A DNA stretch of 64,000 bases from an uncultured Ligilactobacillus sp. (GCA_934201845.1 CAKPXA010000001.1:186001-250000); one strand, 5' to 3'; shown: positions 1-9,047, numbered from the stretch's first letter. The notes: generated by a model from the letters alone, not told the origin. Numbers and translations are program-made.

Positions 1-2
1 CA

Positions 3-1691
3 GCGCTTTTCCTGAGCAGTCTGCCTGAGCCGCTTGACTGGTATGCGACGGTCCTGCTGCTTGGCATGAAGACCGATGACTTTTCCGGCTTCTATGAGCG
101 GATCAGGGAGATGGGGCTGCTTTACGTGTTCTGCCTGTCGGGGATGCATGTCTTCTATCTGGTGGAATTCCTGTCGGTCCTGCTGCAAAAGCTCGGGTTT
201 GACTACGAGACGGGACAGCTGGCTTCGCTTTTCGTTTTGCCCTGCTTCATAATCGTCGGCGGCGGATCGCCGAGTTTGGTCAGGGCAGTGATGATGAACG
301 TCATTTCAATCGGCTCAGCCCTTGTCTTCAGGAGAAGGGTCACGCCCCTGATGTCGTGGTCGCTGGTTCTTGGGGCAAGCCTCTTGATATATCCCCGCCT
401 TCTTGCAGGATTCGGCGCGCAGCTGAGCTATCTGCTGACGCTTGTGATCATCCTGCAGCGGGGTGAGGGAACGCTTGCGGCAAATGTGAAGGTCAATCTG
501 TTCAGTCTGCCGGTCATTCTGTATCAGACGTATCAGTGGAACCTTCTGACCTGGCTGTTCTCGCTGCTGATCATGCCGGTCTTCGAATGGCTCATTCTGC
601 CGGCAACTCTTGTCGGTGCGTTGATCCGCGTTCCACTTGTCACAGACGTCTGCGCCGGAATCCTGTCCGGGGTTTCCGGCTTTCTGACGCTGCTTGCGAA
701 GATACCGGCTAATGTGACGTTCGGCAGGCCGCCGCTGTTCTTCGTGCTGCTGATGCTCTTCATGGCTGCCCTGACGGAGACGGACAGAAACGGGCGCAGG
801 CTGTGGGCTGTGACTGCCGTCAGCTATGGTCTGATGTTTCTGGTCATCCGCTGTCCGCTCTCCTCCGAGGTCGTGTACTTTGACATCGGACAGGGGGACT
901 GCACGCTGATCAGAAGTGCCTTCAACAGGGAGGTCATTTTGATTGACACCGGCGGCAGGGTCAGCTTCAACACGCAGAAGTGGCAGGAAAGAAGCAGCCG
1001 GACAAGCGGGGAGACGATTGTGGCCAATTACCTTGAAAGCAAGGGAATCAGCCGGATTGACACCCTTTACCTGACACATCAGGATGCGGACCATACTGCC
1101 AACTTCCCGAGCATCAGCAGGAAGATTGACATCAGGCAGGTTGTGGTTCCGAAGGGAATGGAAAAGCTCGAGAGCTTTAGAAGAAGGCTTGCCGGGTCGG
1201 CAGTACCGCCGGACCGGGTCATCGGCGTCACCGCCGGCAGTCCGGGCGGAGCGGATGACCTGAAGCTGCTGCATCCCTTTGCGGAGGGGCAGGGAACAAA
1301 TGAGGACTCTCTTGTCCTGTGGTATGATTTTCACGGCGTGCGCTGCATTTTCACAGGCGACCTGCCGCAGGACGGAGAAAGGGAAGTAATTGCAAGATAT
1401 CCTGAATTGACGGCCGACGTCATGAAAACGGGACATCATGGCAGCAGGACGGCGACTTCACCGGAATTCGTGCAGAAGCTGAAGCCGAAGGTGGCGATAA
1501 TCTCCTGCGGGCGGAACAACCGCTATGGTCATCCGAACCGGGAGACGCTGGAGACGCTGGACAATGCCCGTGTGCCGTATCTCATAACGGCCGACTGCGG
1601 CATGATCGGACTCAGGAGGAGCATGTTCGGCAAGGCGCCGTATCTTTGGGAGTATTCCGGCAGTTCGGCACCTGGCAGTTCAGGAAGATGA
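3..1691 (+). CDS. comEC: ComEC/Rec2-type DNA uptake channel, 5' end outside window
   Basis: This is the C-terminal three quarters or so of the competence channel ComEC, which passes single-stranded DNA across the membrane during natural transformation. The reading frame is open to the left edge, so the start lies outside the window. The visible protein begins in the Competence domain, with the family-like stretch GLLYVFCLSGMHVFYL, followed by about eight hydrophobic segments. A metallo-beta-lactamase-like domain closes the protein, with VYFDIGQGDC, the metal motif THQDADH, FTGDLPQDGE, KTGHHGS and a late GHPN. It is followed 14 bp later by holA, the usual Lactobacillaceae neighbour. Competence function in this organism is inferred from family only. 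Confidence 0.93.
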   Translation, partial: ALFLSSLPEPLDWYATVLLLGMKTDDFSGFYERIREMGLLYVFCLSGMHVFYLVEFLSVLLQKLGFDYETGQLASLFVLPCFIIVGGGSPSLVRAVMMNVISIGSALVFRRRVTPLMSWSLVLGASLLIYPRLLAGFGAQLSYLLTLVIILQRGEGTLAANVKVNLFSLPVILYQTYQWNLLTWLFSLLIMPVFEWLILPATLVGALIRVPLVTDVCAGILSGVSGFLTLLAKIPANVTFGRPPLFFVLLMLFMAALTETDRNGRRLWAVTAVSYGLMFLVIRCPLSSEVVYFDIGQGDCTLIRSAFNREVILIDTGGRVSFNTQKWQERSSRTSGETIVANYLESKGISRIDTLYLTHQDADHTANFPSISRKIDIRQVVVPKGMEKLESFRRRLAGSAVPPDRVIGVTAGSPGGADDLKLLHPFAEGQGTNEDSLVLWYDFHGVRCIFTGDLPQDGEREVIARYPELTADVMKTGHHGSRTATSPEFVQKLKPKVAIISCGRNNRYGHPNRETLETLDNARVPYLITADCGMIGLRRSMFGKAPYLWEYSGSSAPGSSGR

Positions 1692-1705
1692 GAGAAGGGG
1701 AAAAG

Positions 1706-2743
1706 ATGGCTACTGTCCTTGATGTAAGAAAGCAGATAAAGAACAACAGTATGAAACCGGTGTACCTTATCCTGGGCAGGGAAGGGTACTTTGCCGGAAT
1801 GATAAGAAATGAGATGCTTGCCACTCTGTCCGAACAGGAGAGGGACTTCAATGCAGGCGTCTATGACATGGAGGAGACGCCGCTCTCCACTGCGATGAAC
1901 GATGCGATGTCCGTTCCGTTCTTCGGTGACCGCCGTATAGTCATCGTGAACAATCCGTATTTTCTGACGGGCGAGAAGAAGAAGCAGAAGCTTGAGCATG
2001 ACACGGACAGCCTGCTGAAGTATCTGGAAAATCCGCCCGAGACGACTGTGCTGGTCTTCATTGCACCCTATGACAAGCTGGATGAGCGCAAGAAGGTCGT
2101 CAAGAAGCTGAAACAGGTCGCTGAAGTCGTTGACAATCAGCCGCTGAAGGAGACGCAGGTCAGGCAGATTGTCAGCCGGCGCCTGGAGGAGAAGGGACTT
2201 TCGATGGAACCGCGGGCAATGGACATCATGATGGAACGGACGAATGCCGATGTTACGCTGGTGATGAGCGAACTGGACAAGCTGATTCTGCTCTGCAGGG
2301 ATGAGAAGGTCGTTACCGGTGAGGAAGCCGACCGGATGATATCGAGAAGTCTGGAGCAGAATGTCTTTGACCTGGTCGAGCTTGTCCTGAACCGGAAGAC
2401 GCAGCCTGCGCTTGAGATGTATCACGACCTGCTGCTTTCCAAGGAGGAGCCGCTTGCGGTCAATGCCATTCTGGTCGGGCAGTTCAGGCTGCTGGTTCAG
2501 GTTTCGGTTCTGAAGAACTGCGGTTTTGCCCAGGGAAGCATCACGTCTGCTCTGAAGGTGCATCCGTACCGCGTCAAGCTGGCGCTGCAGAAGGTGAGAA
2601 GGTTTCAGCAGGAAGACCTGAAGCAGGCCTATCTCGGTCTGGTCAACGTTGAAAGAAGACTGAAGTCGACGGATCAGGATCCGGAGCTTCTGTTCCAGCT
2701 TTTCATGCTCCAGTTCAGTCAGCACATGGTGGCGGCTGACTGA
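1706..2743 (+). CDS. holA: DNA polymerase III delta subunit
   Basis: This is the delta subunit of the clamp loader, which opens the beta sliding clamp for loading at primed DNA. The 345-residue product has the normal family length, begins MATVLDVRKQ and contains the expected KPVYLILGREGYF opening of the AAA+-like fold. An ATG at 1706 preceded by GAAGGGG is preferred over an in-frame upstream ATG at 1646, because the longer form would overlap comEC and add 20 residues that do not fit the family. It is co-directional with comEC and ends at a hairpin terminator that faces the convergent rpsT gene. Confidence 0.93.
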   Translation: MATVLDVRKQIKNNSMKPVYLILGREGYFAGMIRNEMLATLSEQERDFNAGVYDMEETPLSTAMNDAMSVPFFGDRRIVIVNNPYFLTGEKKKQKLEHDTDSLLKYLENPPETTVLVFIAPYDKLDERKKVVKKLKQVAEVVDNQPLKETQVRQIVSRRLEEKGLSMEPRAMDIMMERTNADVTLVMSELDKLILLCRDEKVVTGEEADRMISRSLEQNVFDLVELVLNRKTQPALEMYHDLLLSKEEPLAVNAILVGQFRLLVQVSVLKNCGFAQGSITSALKVHPYRVKLALQKVRRFQQEDLKQAYLGLVNVERRLKSTDQDPELLFQLFMLQFSQHMVAAD

Positions 2744-2784
2744 CAGGCAGAAGAAAATGAGGAAAATGTCTGCCGGTATCGTGA

Positions 2785-2829
2785 AACAGCGGCGGCATCC
2801 GTTCGAAAATGGGTGCCGCCGCTGTTTTT
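2785..2829 (+). terminator. Intrinsic terminator after holA
   Basis: A 13-bp perfect stem (AACAGCGGCGGCA at 2785-2797 with its complement at 2814-2826) is followed by TTTTTG. It lies between the convergent holA and rpsT genes. Confidence 0.85.
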
Positions 2830-2833
2830 GGTG

Positions 2834-2862
2834 TATAAAAAAATCCGGGAACATCCCGGATT
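2834..2862 (-). terminator. Intrinsic terminator after rpsT
   Basis: Read on the minus strand, the stem AATCCGGGA / TCCCGGATT with a 3-nt loop runs straight into seven or more T residues. It ends the rpsT transcript. Confidence 0.88.
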
Positions 2863-2877
2863 CAATGTCTGAAAATC

Positions 2878-3132
2878 TTACTTGGCAAGACGTGCAGCCA
2901 TGCGTGACTTGTCACGTGCAGCCTTGTTAGCCTTGATAAGGCCCTTGGACTGAGCCTTGTCAACTGCTGAAACTGCTTCGCGGTAAAGTTCTTCAACGTT
3001 GTCAGCACCGGCAGTCTTGGCCTTTTCGAATTTCTTCACTGCTGTACGCATTCTGCTCAACTGAGAAGAGTTACGAGCGTTTGCTTTTTCGTTTGTTTTT
3101 ACACGTTCGATTGCGGATTTGATAATTGGCAT
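2878..3132 (-). CDS. rpsT: 30S ribosomal protein S20
   Basis: S20 binds 16S rRNA early in small-subunit assembly. The 84-residue product begins [12 protein letters not shown] and is rich in Lys, Arg and Ala, as expected of this helical protein, ending SRMAARLAK. The ATG at 3132 is chosen over an in-frame GTG 15 bp upstream because that GTG sits inside the Shine-Dalgarno sequence (GGAGGTG). It is monocistronic, divergent from rpsO and convergent with holA, as in other Lactobacillaceae. Confidence 0.96.
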   Translation of the reverse strand: MPIIKSAIERVKTNEKANARNSSQLSRMRTAVKKFEKAKTAGADNVEELYREAVSAVDKAQSKGLIKANKAARDKSRMAARLAK

Positions 3133-3192
3133 TGGTTTCACCTCCACTGAAATGATCCGTAACGGATGTCATATAATTTTTCAACATATTTC

Positions 3193-3221
3193 ATTATACA
3201 AGAGCAAATTCAACAATGCAA
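3193..3221 (-). promoter_or_regulatory. SigmaA-type promoter of rpsT
   Basis: On the minus strand TTGCAT (3216-3221) and TATAAT (3193-3198) are separated by 17 bp. The predicted leader is about 55 nt and contains a small hairpin around ATCCGTTACGGAT. Confidence 0.8.
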
Positions 3222-3309
3222 TAACAAATTGAGATGTTGTCAAGAAAAATTCCTTGACAGTCTGCAAAAGCCCGCTGAAAAGGCGTTTTCCGGCGATGAA
3301 AATTTATTC

Positions 3310-3338
3310 TTGCAATTGCCGGTGATATCTAGTATATT
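3310..3338 (+). promoter_or_regulatory. SigmaA-type promoter of rpsO
   Basis: TTGCAA (3310-3315), a 17-bp spacer and TATATT (3333-3338) give a near-consensus promoter with predicted start near 3345, leaving a leader of about 95 nt before rpsO. Confidence 0.8.
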
Positions 3339-3344
3339 AATCAT

Positions 3345-3438
3345 TGTACGTAAAGTACCGGACCCCGATCCTGGTCTGGCGACGGCCACCGACGTCTCAC
3401 TCGGTTCAGGGCAGCATTTTTGAAAGGTGGGAAATACA
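3345..3438 (+). promoter_or_regulatory. Structured rpsO leader, possible S15 autoregulatory RNA
   Basis: The leader contains CCGGACC (3358-3364) pairing with GGTCTGG (3373-3379) through one G-U pair, followed by a GC-rich segment up to the Shine-Dalgarno sequence AAAGGTGG. Many bacteria use a leader structure to let free S15 repress its own translation; this one being such an element is inference from position and folding only. Confidence 0.45.
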
Positions 3439-3708
3439 TTGGCTATTTCAAACGAAAAGAAAAACGAAATCATGAAGAAGTATGCTCGTCATGAAGGAGA
3501 CACAGGTTCCGCAGAAGTTCAGATCGCTGTTCTTACGGCAGACATCAACGAACTCAACGAACATCTTCGCGCACACAAGAAGGACTACGCTTCACAGCGC
3601 GGTCTCATGAAGAAGATCGGCCATCGCCGTAACCTTCTGGCATACCTTCGCAACACAGACATTCAGCGTTACCGTGAACTGATCAAGAGCCTCGGCCTTC
3701 GTCGCTAA
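3439..3708 (+). CDS. rpsO: 30S ribosomal protein S15
   Basis: S15 binds the central domain of 16S rRNA and forms the B4 bridge to the large subunit. The product from the TTG at 3439 ([20 protein letters not shown]) has 89 residues, the canonical S15 length, and carries the signature [19 protein letters not shown]. An upstream in-frame GTG at 3427 lies inside the Shine-Dalgarno sequence AAAGGTGG and is rejected, so the gene uses a TTG start. It has its own promoter, leader and terminator. Confidence 0.96.
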   Translation: MAISNEKKNEIMKKYARHEGDTGSAEVQIAVLTADINELNEHLRAHKKDYASQRGLMKKIGHRRNLLAYLRNTDIQRYRELIKSLGLRR

Positions 3709-3721
3709 TTCACGCGTAAGC

Positions 3722-3759
3722 AGAGAGGAGAGCGGATTTTTCGTCTCTCCTCTTTTTTT
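3722..3759 (+). terminator. Intrinsic terminator after rpsO
   Basis: The stem AGAGGAGAG / CTCTCCTCT is followed by seven T residues. Confidence 0.88.
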
Positions 3760-3764
3760 GCATT

Positions 3765-3821
3765 CAAATGCAGTGTGTGCCTCCGTTTCAGAGCCGGAAC
3801 GGGGATTTTGCGCTGCATTTG
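3765..3821. repeat. Nested inverted repeat between rpsO and dapA
   Basis: A 9-bp perfect inverted repeat, CAAATGCAG (3765-3773) and CTGCATTTG (3813-3821), encloses a second one, CCGTTTC and GGAACGG. It stands between the rpsO terminator and the dapA promoter and has no T-tract. The outer arms contain the 8-mer AAATGCAG that recurs through this window. Confidence 0.6.
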
Positions 3822-3906
3822 TCAATATCATGACGAGCGGCTTCTTCAGAGAGGCCGGACATGATGAAGGCAATTGAAGTTGTCACGAGCAAAAATCTCT
3901 AGTATG

Positions 3907-3915
3907 TGGTATAAT
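3907..3915 (+). promoter_or_regulatory. Extended -10 promoter of dapA-rnjB
   Basis: TGG followed directly by TATAAT (3910-3915) forms an extended -10 element. No well-placed -35 box is seen. The leader of about 125 nt contains a short hairpin (TTGG..CCAA) but I see neither a lysine-riboswitch core nor a terminator in it. Confidence 0.55.
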
Positions 3916-4046
3916 TAAGGTTCGATAACTGGGCTTGAATAAATGGATTGTTTCCGGATGGGGAACGGCATGACTGACGCCGGACTGCATCGGGAAAAAT
4001 GACTTGGTTTTTGCCAAATAAACAGTGACGAAAGGTAGATTAAGCT

Positions 4047-4919
4047 ATGGATTTAAGAAACAGCCACATCATGACTGCTATGGTAACACCGTTCGGAAAG
4101 GACGGCAGCGTTGACTACGACCGGCTCAAACGTCTGATTGACCATCTGATCGAGACGGGCACGGACGGGATTCTGGTTTCCGGAACGACGGGCGAGGGCC
4201 CGACGCTGACGGAAGAAGAGAAGCTTGGTCTCATCGAGAAGACGGTCGAGTTCGTCGGCGGCCGTGTTCCGGTCATGGCCGGAACCGGCTCGAACAACAC
4301 CAGGGCCACGATTGAATACACGAACAAGGTGGCTAAAATCAAGGGCGTGGACGCCGCCCTCGTCGTCGTTCCCTACTACAACAAGCCGGACCAGGCGGGC
4401 ATGGTCGCCCACTTCACGGCGGTTGCGGACAACGTCGGACTCCCCGTCGTCATGTACAACATCCCGGGACGCACGGGCGTGACGATGCAGGTCGAGACAA
4501 TCGCCGAGCTCGCACGGCATGACAACATCATCGGCATCAAGGACTGCACTGGCAACGTCAACATGGCCCGCATCGTCTCTGAAACGCCGGATGACTTCCT
4601 GGCCTTCACCGGTGAGGATGCCGATGCGCTGGCTGCAAGAAACGTCGGTGCGCAGGGTGTGATTTCAGTGGCAAGTCATGTCTTCGGTGACGAGATGCGC
4701 CGGATGTACGAGGCGGAGGAAAAGGGCGACAACAGGACGGCCGGCGAGCTGATGCGTGACCTCACGCCGAAGATGCAGGCGTTCTTCTCGCATCCTTCTC
4801 CTTCACCAGTCAAGGCTGCGCTGAATCATATCGGCATTGAGGTCGGCGGCTGCCGGCTTCCGATTCTTCCTCTTGATGAGAGGCAGTCGGAAGTTCTGTT
4901 CGGACAGCTTGGAATTTAA
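4047..4919 (+). CDS. dapA: 4-hydroxy-tetrahydrodipicolinate synthase
   Basis: This enzyme condenses pyruvate with aspartate semialdehyde, the first committed step of the diaminopimelate and lysine pathway in the cytoplasm. The 290-residue product shows the expected active site: Thr47-Thr48 in GTTGEG, Tyr137 in MYNIPGRTG, Arg142 and the Schiff-base lysine Lys165 in GIKDCTGN. AAAGGTAG precedes the ATG. It is followed 18 bp later by an RNase J gene, the same neighbour pairing as dapA-rnjB in Bacillus subtilis, so the two are probably one transcript. No other lysine-pathway gene lies in the window. Confidence 0.95.
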   Translation: MDLRNSHIMTAMVTPFGKDGSVDYDRLKRLIDHLIETGTDGILVSGTTGEGPTLTEEEKLGLIEKTVEFVGGRVPVMAGTGSNNTRATIEYTNKVAKIKGVDAALVVVPYYNKPDQAGMVAHFTAVADNVGLPVVMYNIPGRTGVTMQVETIAELARHDNIIGIKDCTGNVNMARIVSETPDDFLAFTGEDADALAARNVGAQGVISVASHVFGDEMRRMYEAEEKGDNRTAGELMRDLTPKMQAFFSHPSPSPVKAALNHIGIEVGGCRLPILPLDERQSEVLFGQLGI

Positions 4920-4937
4920 CATGATCGAGGTGGAAAA

Positions 4938-6731
4938 ATGAGTGACATCAGAATCATCGCGCTTGGCGGCGTAAGGGAAAATGCCAAGAACATGTATGCC
5001 GTCGAAGTCGACGGCAACATCTACATCCTGGACTGCGGTCTGAAGTATCCCGAAACAGAGCTTCTCGGGATTGACATCGTGATTCCGGACTTTGAATATC
5101 TGAGGCAGAACGCCCGCAGAATCGTCGGCGTCTTCCTGACGCATGGACATGCCGACGCCATCGGAGCCCTGCCGTACTTCGTGAGCGAGTTCGACGTTCC
5201 GGTCTTCGGTTCCGAGCTTACAATCGAGCTGGCCAAGATTGCCTGCTCCAACGAAGATGCTGCAAAGGGTTTCGACGACTTCCACGTCGTTGACGAGAAG
5301 ACTGAAATCGACTTCGAGAGTGCAACGGTCTCGTTCTTCAAGACGACGCATTCCATTCCCGAAAGCTTCGGCATCGTCATTGGAACGCGCAAGGGCAATA
5401 TCGTCTATACTGGCGACTTCAAGTTCGATCAGACGGCTGCGGTCGGCTACAGGACGGATTTCGGCCGTCTGGCTGAAATCGGCCGCGAAGGCGTGCTGGC
5501 TCTGCTGAGCGATTCGGCAAATGCAGAGAATCCTAAGGAAACAGTTGACGAGCACGTCATCTTCGACTTCATCAGCGAGAACTTCGAATACCACAAGGGC
5601 CGCATCATCGTGGCCTGCGTCGCCTCCAACATCCTGCGCGTTCAGCAGATCTTCGAGGCGGCCGCCGCCAACGGCCGCAAGGTCATTCTGACGGGACACG
5701 ATGCGGAGAAAATCGTCAAGACGGCAATGAGGCTGGAAAAGCTGCATCTGCCTGATGAAGACATCCTGGTTCCACTTGCCGACATCGACAAGTACGACGA
5801 CGATGAAATCGTCATTCTGGAGACCGGCCGTTCGGGCGAACCGCTCAAGTCACTCCAGAAGATGGCACAGGGCCGTCACCGCGCCGTCAACATTCATGAC
5901 GGCGACATGGTCTTCATCACGACGACGCCTTCGCATGCCGTGGAGACGACGGTTGCCAGGACGCGCGACATGATCTACCGCGCAGGCGGCACGGTCAAGG
6001 CCATTTCGGACGAGTTCAACTCATCCGGTCATGCAAGCCGCAATGACCTGGAACTGATGATGAACCTGCTTGAGCCGGAATACGTCTTTCCTGTCCAGGG
6101 TGAGTACCGGCTGATGTCAGCCAATGCCGAGTGTGCGGAGGCCGTCGGCATTGACAGCGACCACGTCTTCCTGCTCAGGAAGGGCGACGTCGCCGAGTAC
6201 ACGAAGGACAAGATGATCGTCGCCTCGTCCGTTGATGCCGGCAATACGATGATTGACGGCAGCGGCGTCGGTGACATCGGCAACATCGTGCTCCGCGACC
6301 GCAAGATTCTTTCAGAGGACGGCATCTTCATCGCCGTCGTGACGATTGACCGTCGGAAGGGCAGAATTGTCGACGTTCCGAAGATTGCAACGCGCGGGTT
6401 CGTCTATGTCAAGACGAGCCGCGACCTGATGGCTGAAAGCGCCGAGCTTGTCTCCAAGGTCGTACAGCAGAACCTGGACAACAAGGAGTATGACTGGAGC
6501 CACATCAAGCAGGATGTCAGGGACCAGCTCAATCACTTCCTCTATGAACAGACGAAGCGCCATCCCGTCATTCTGCCCGTGATCATGGAAATCAACTCCC
6601 GTCGCGGCGGCCAGGGCAAGAAGAAGCAGAAGGCAAAGTCAAAGCCGGACAGGGAAAAGGCCGCCGGAAGCAGGAAGCAGGAGAAGTCAGCTTCTGGAAA
6701 GAACAGGAAAAAGAACAATAGTAACAAGTAA
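4938..6731 (+). CDS. rnjB: Ribonuclease J, J2-like with altered metal-site residues
   Basis: The protein belongs to the RNase J family of metallo-beta-lactamase/beta-CASP ribonucleases that mature and degrade RNA from the 5' end. Its 597 residues follow the family order, with GDFKFDQ, the beta-CASP region, GHASRNDLELMM and a Lys-rich tail. The core motif, normally HxHxDH, reads HGHADA at residues 69-74, so the last His is lost. The usual PVHGEYR reads PVQGEYR. Together with the dapA neighbour this suggests the J2-type partner subunit, which is poorly active alone and works in complex with J1. The J2 assignment is inference. No second RNase J gene lies in the window. Confidence 0.88.
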   Translation: MSDIRIIALGGVRENAKNMYAVEVDGNIYILDCGLKYPETELLGIDIVIPDFEYLRQNARRIVGVFLTHGHADAIGALPYFVSEFDVPVFGSELTIELAKIACSNEDAAKGFDDFHVVDEKTEIDFESATVSFFKTTHSIPESFGIVIGTRKGNIVYTGDFKFDQTAAVGYRTDFGRLAEIGREGVLALLSDSANAENPKETVDEHVIFDFISENFEYHKGRIIVACVASNILRVQQIFEAAAANGRKVILTGHDAEKIVKTAMRLEKLHLPDEDILVPLADIDKYDDDEIVILETGRSGEPLKSLQKMAQGRHRAVNIHDGDMVFITTTPSHAVETTVARTRDMIYRAGGTVKAISDEFNSSGHASRNDLELMMNLLEPEYVFPVQGEYRLMSANAECAEAVGIDSDHVFLLRKGDVAEYTKDKMIVASSVDAGNTMIDGSGVGDIGNIVLRDRKILSEDGIFIAVVTIDRRKGRIVDVPKIATRGFVYVKTSRDLMAESAELVSKVVQQNLDNKEYDWSHIKQDVRDQLNHFLYEQTKRHPVILPVIMEINSRRGGQGKKKQKAKSKPDREKAAGSRKQEKSASGKNRKKNNSNK

Positions 6732-6786
6732 TCATGGTGGAATCGGGGCAAGTCTCCGGTTCCATTTTTCAAGCGGGGGATGTTTT

Positions 6787-7656
6787 TTGGAAAGAGAAGA
6801 ACTGTACAGGAGAGCAGAGGGGGCTGCGGCCGCCGGAAACTACGCCCGGGCGGCAGAGGATCTGTCGAAGCTGTACGGAGAGGACGGAAGCCTCAGGACG
6901 AACTGCCTGCTCTTCTTCTCCCTGACGAAGCTCGGTGAACATGAGCAGGCGGTGCTTGTCGCCGAGGACCGGCTGCAGGACTACATTGCGGACAATGAAA
7001 GGTTCGGGCAGTATTTGAGGGAAAAGGTCCTTGCGGGCGGAACAATCAAGGCGCTGCAGCTGAAACGGAGTCTTGACGGATGCATGAGTGCGGTCGAACG
7101 CCGTCATTTTGACGCCGTCATCGAGAAGGCGTACAGTGAATTTGGCGGGGACACGGAAAAAATTGAAAGAAAGTTCGCCCACTGCGGCGGCCTCGAGCCG
7201 TACGGGCAGCTTCAGGCCTGCGGGAGTGCGGAATGCCTGGATGAGGAGTCCTACGTCAGGGCGGCGGCGCGTGCATGTCCTGATCCTGACCTGCATCCGC
7301 TTGTGCGCGGCGGCATCCTGAGCGAGTTGAAGAAGCTCGGTTTTTCCGGGCAAATGCAGTGCTTCTGTTCTCTTTTAGGGAAGGTCCGCTCCGTTGTGCC
7401 GGCAGAGCTGCCGGAGATTGAGGAGACGGACGCCTTCTCCGGTTTGAAGGAGAGGCTTGAGACTGATTCCTCGATTCCTTCTGATTTGAAGGAGCGGTAT
7501 CTCGGTGAAATCAGAATCAGACTGATGATGGTCTGGGCGGAGGCGGACCTGCTTTCTTCTTCCGGACTTGACGGGCTTTACTCTGAATTTGTCGGCAAGA
7601 GCAGGTCCGCCCGTGCGGAATGGTTCGAAAGACAGCTGGAAATGCTTGGAAAATAA
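6787..7656 (+). CDS. Helical-repeat (TPR-like) protein of unknown function
   Basis: The 289-residue product starts at a TTG preceded by GCGGGGGA. It is acidic, predicted largely helical, and its N-terminus (EELYRRAEGAAAAGNYARAAEDLSKLY) has the small/aromatic spacing of a tetratricopeptide repeat, with a second likely repeat at about 35-70. No catalytic motif, signal peptide or membrane segment is visible. It sits between the RNase J and tuf genes. A role as a protein-protein scaffold is possible but not shown. Confidence 0.75.
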   Translation: MEREELYRRAEGAAAAGNYARAAEDLSKLYGEDGSLRTNCLLFFSLTKLGEHEQAVLVAEDRLQDYIADNERFGQYLREKVLAGGTIKALQLKRSLDGCMSAVERRHFDAVIEKAYSEFGGDTEKIERKFAHCGGLEPYGQLQACGSAECLDEESYVRAAARACPDPDLHPLVRGGILSELKKLGFSGQMQCFCSLLGKVRSVVPAELPEIEETDAFSGLKERLETDSSIPSDLKERYLGEIRIRLMMVWAEADLLSSSGLDGLYSEFVGKSRSARAEWFERQLEMLGK

Positions 7657-7694
7657 GAATTTGTTTAGAAAATCGACAAATTGCAATTTGGGTA

Positions 7695-7724
7695 TTTACA
7701 AAGATGTTTCCCGTAATATATAAT
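7695..7724 (+). promoter_or_regulatory. Upstream tuf promoter candidate P1
   Basis: TTTACA (7695-7700), an 18-bp spacer and TATAAT (7719-7724) lie 135 bp upstream of the tuf start. Confidence 0.6.
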
Positions 7725-7768
7725 AATTCAAGGTTTTCAACAAAGGAGATTTGAAGTAAATTAATACT

Positions 7769-7796
7769 TTGAATTCTTTGCTGAAAGTAGTATAAT
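7769..7796 (+). promoter_or_regulatory. Downstream tuf promoter candidate P2
   Basis: TTGAAT (7769-7774), a 16-bp spacer and TATAAT (7791-7796). Tandem promoters fit the very high expression expected of tuf. Confidence 0.65.
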
Positions 7797-7859
7797 AAAG
7801 CTTAAAGGATTATCGGCGTCAAGCAGATTATCTTTGCAAATTAACAGGAGGTTCTATTA

Positions 7860-9047
7860 ATGGCTAAAGAACATTACGAAAGAACAAAACCCCATGTAAA
7901 CATTGGTACAATCGGACACGTTGACCATGGGAAGACAACTCTGACAGCAGCTATCACAACGGTTTTGGCTGAAAAAGGTCTCGCTAAGGCTGAAGACTAC
8001 GCTTCAATCGATGCTGCTCCAGAAGAACGTGAACGTGGTATCACAATCAACACAGCACACGTTGAATACGAAACAGAAAAGCGTCACTACGCACATATCG
8101 ATGCCCCAGGACACGCTGACTACGTTAAGAACATGATCACTGGTGCTGCTCAGATGGATGGTGCCATCCTCGTTGTTGCCGCAACAGACGGCCCAATGCC
8201 ACAGACACGTGAACACATCCTTCTTGCACGTCAGGTTGGTGTTGAATACATCGTTGTATTCCTCAACAAGTGCGATCTGGTTGACGACGAAGAATTGCTT
8301 GACCTTGTTGAAATGGAAGTTCGTGATCTCTTGAGCGAATACGATTTCCCTGGTGATGATATTCCTGTTGTTCGTGGTTCTGCTCTCAAGGCCCTTGAAG
8401 GCGACGAAGAAGCAAAGAAGAAGATTCTTGAACTCATGGACATTGTTGACGAATACATCCCAACACCAGTACGTCCTACAGACAAGCCATTCCTTATGCC
8501 TGTCGAAGACGTGTTCACAATCACAGGTCGTGGTACTGTTGCTTCCGGCCGTATCGACCGTGGTACGGTTAAGGTCGGCGATGAAGTTGAAATCGTTGGT
8601 CTTAAGGAAGACGTTATCAAGACAACTGTTACGGGTGTTGAAATGTTCCGTAAGACACTCGACCTTGGTGAAGCCGGCGACAACATCGGTGCACTGCTCC
8701 GTGGTGTTGACCGCTCACAGGTTGAACGTGGTCAGGTTCTTGCCAAGCCAGGTTCAATCCAGACACACAAGAAGTTCAAGGGCGAAGTTTACGTTCTTAC
8801 AAAGGAAGAAGGCGGCCGTCATACAGCCTTCTTCTCAAACTACCGTCCACAGTTCTACTTCCACACAACTGACGTTACAGGTGTCATCGAACTGCCAGAA
8901 GGCGTAGAAATGGTTATGCCTGGTGACAACGTTACATTCACAGTTGAACTGATCGCACCAGTTGCCATCGAAAAAGGCCTTAAGTTCACGGTTCGTGAAG
9001 GTGGCCGTACTGTTGGTGCCGGCGTTGTTTCGGAAATCGAAGACTAA
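7860..9047 (+). CDS. tuf: Elongation factor Tu
   Basis: EF-Tu is the GTPase that delivers aminoacyl-tRNA to the ribosome. The 395-residue protein carries the P-loop GHVDHGKT (19-26), switch [10 protein letters not shown], the guanine motif NKCD and complete domains 2 and 3 ending [12 protein letters not shown] strong AGGAGG precedes the ATG. Codon use differs visibly from the neighbours, with many GTT, ACA, GGT and CCA codons where flanking genes use GTC, ACG and GGC, as expected for a very highly expressed gene. It has its own promoters and terminator. Confidence 0.98.
   Translation: MAKEHYERTKPHVNIGTIGHVDHGKTTLTAAITTVLAEKGLAKAEDYASIDAAPEERERGITINTAHVEYETEKRHYAHIDAPGHADYVKNMITGAAQMDGAILVVAATDGPMPQTREHILLARQVGVEYIVVFLNKCDLVDDEELLDLVEMEVRDLLSEYDFPGDDIPVVRGSALKALEGDEEAKKKILELMDIVDEYIPTPVRPTDKPFLMPVEDVFTITGRGTVASGRIDRGTVKVGDEVEIVGLKEDVIKTTVTGVEMFRKTLDLGEAGDNIGALLRGVDRSQVERGQVLAKPGSIQTHKKFKGEVYVLTKEEGGRHTAFFSNYRPQFYFHTTDVTGVIELPEGVEMVMPGDNVTFTVELIAPVAIEKGLKFTVREGGRTVGAGVVSEIED

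Noticed and set aside
315..1439. Long minus-strand frame (374 codons) opposite comEC
   Set aside because: It mirrors a well-supported gene, is rich in Arg, Gln and Pro typical of antisense frames, and has no Shine-Dalgarno sequence.
3166..3423. Frames of 77-85 codons in the rpsT-rpsO gap
   Set aside because: They cover two good divergent promoters and the rpsO leader and lack start signals.
3916..4046. Lysine riboswitch or T-box before dapA
   Set aside because: The leader is only about 125 nt, with no recognisable lysine-riboswitch core, T-box sequence or terminator.
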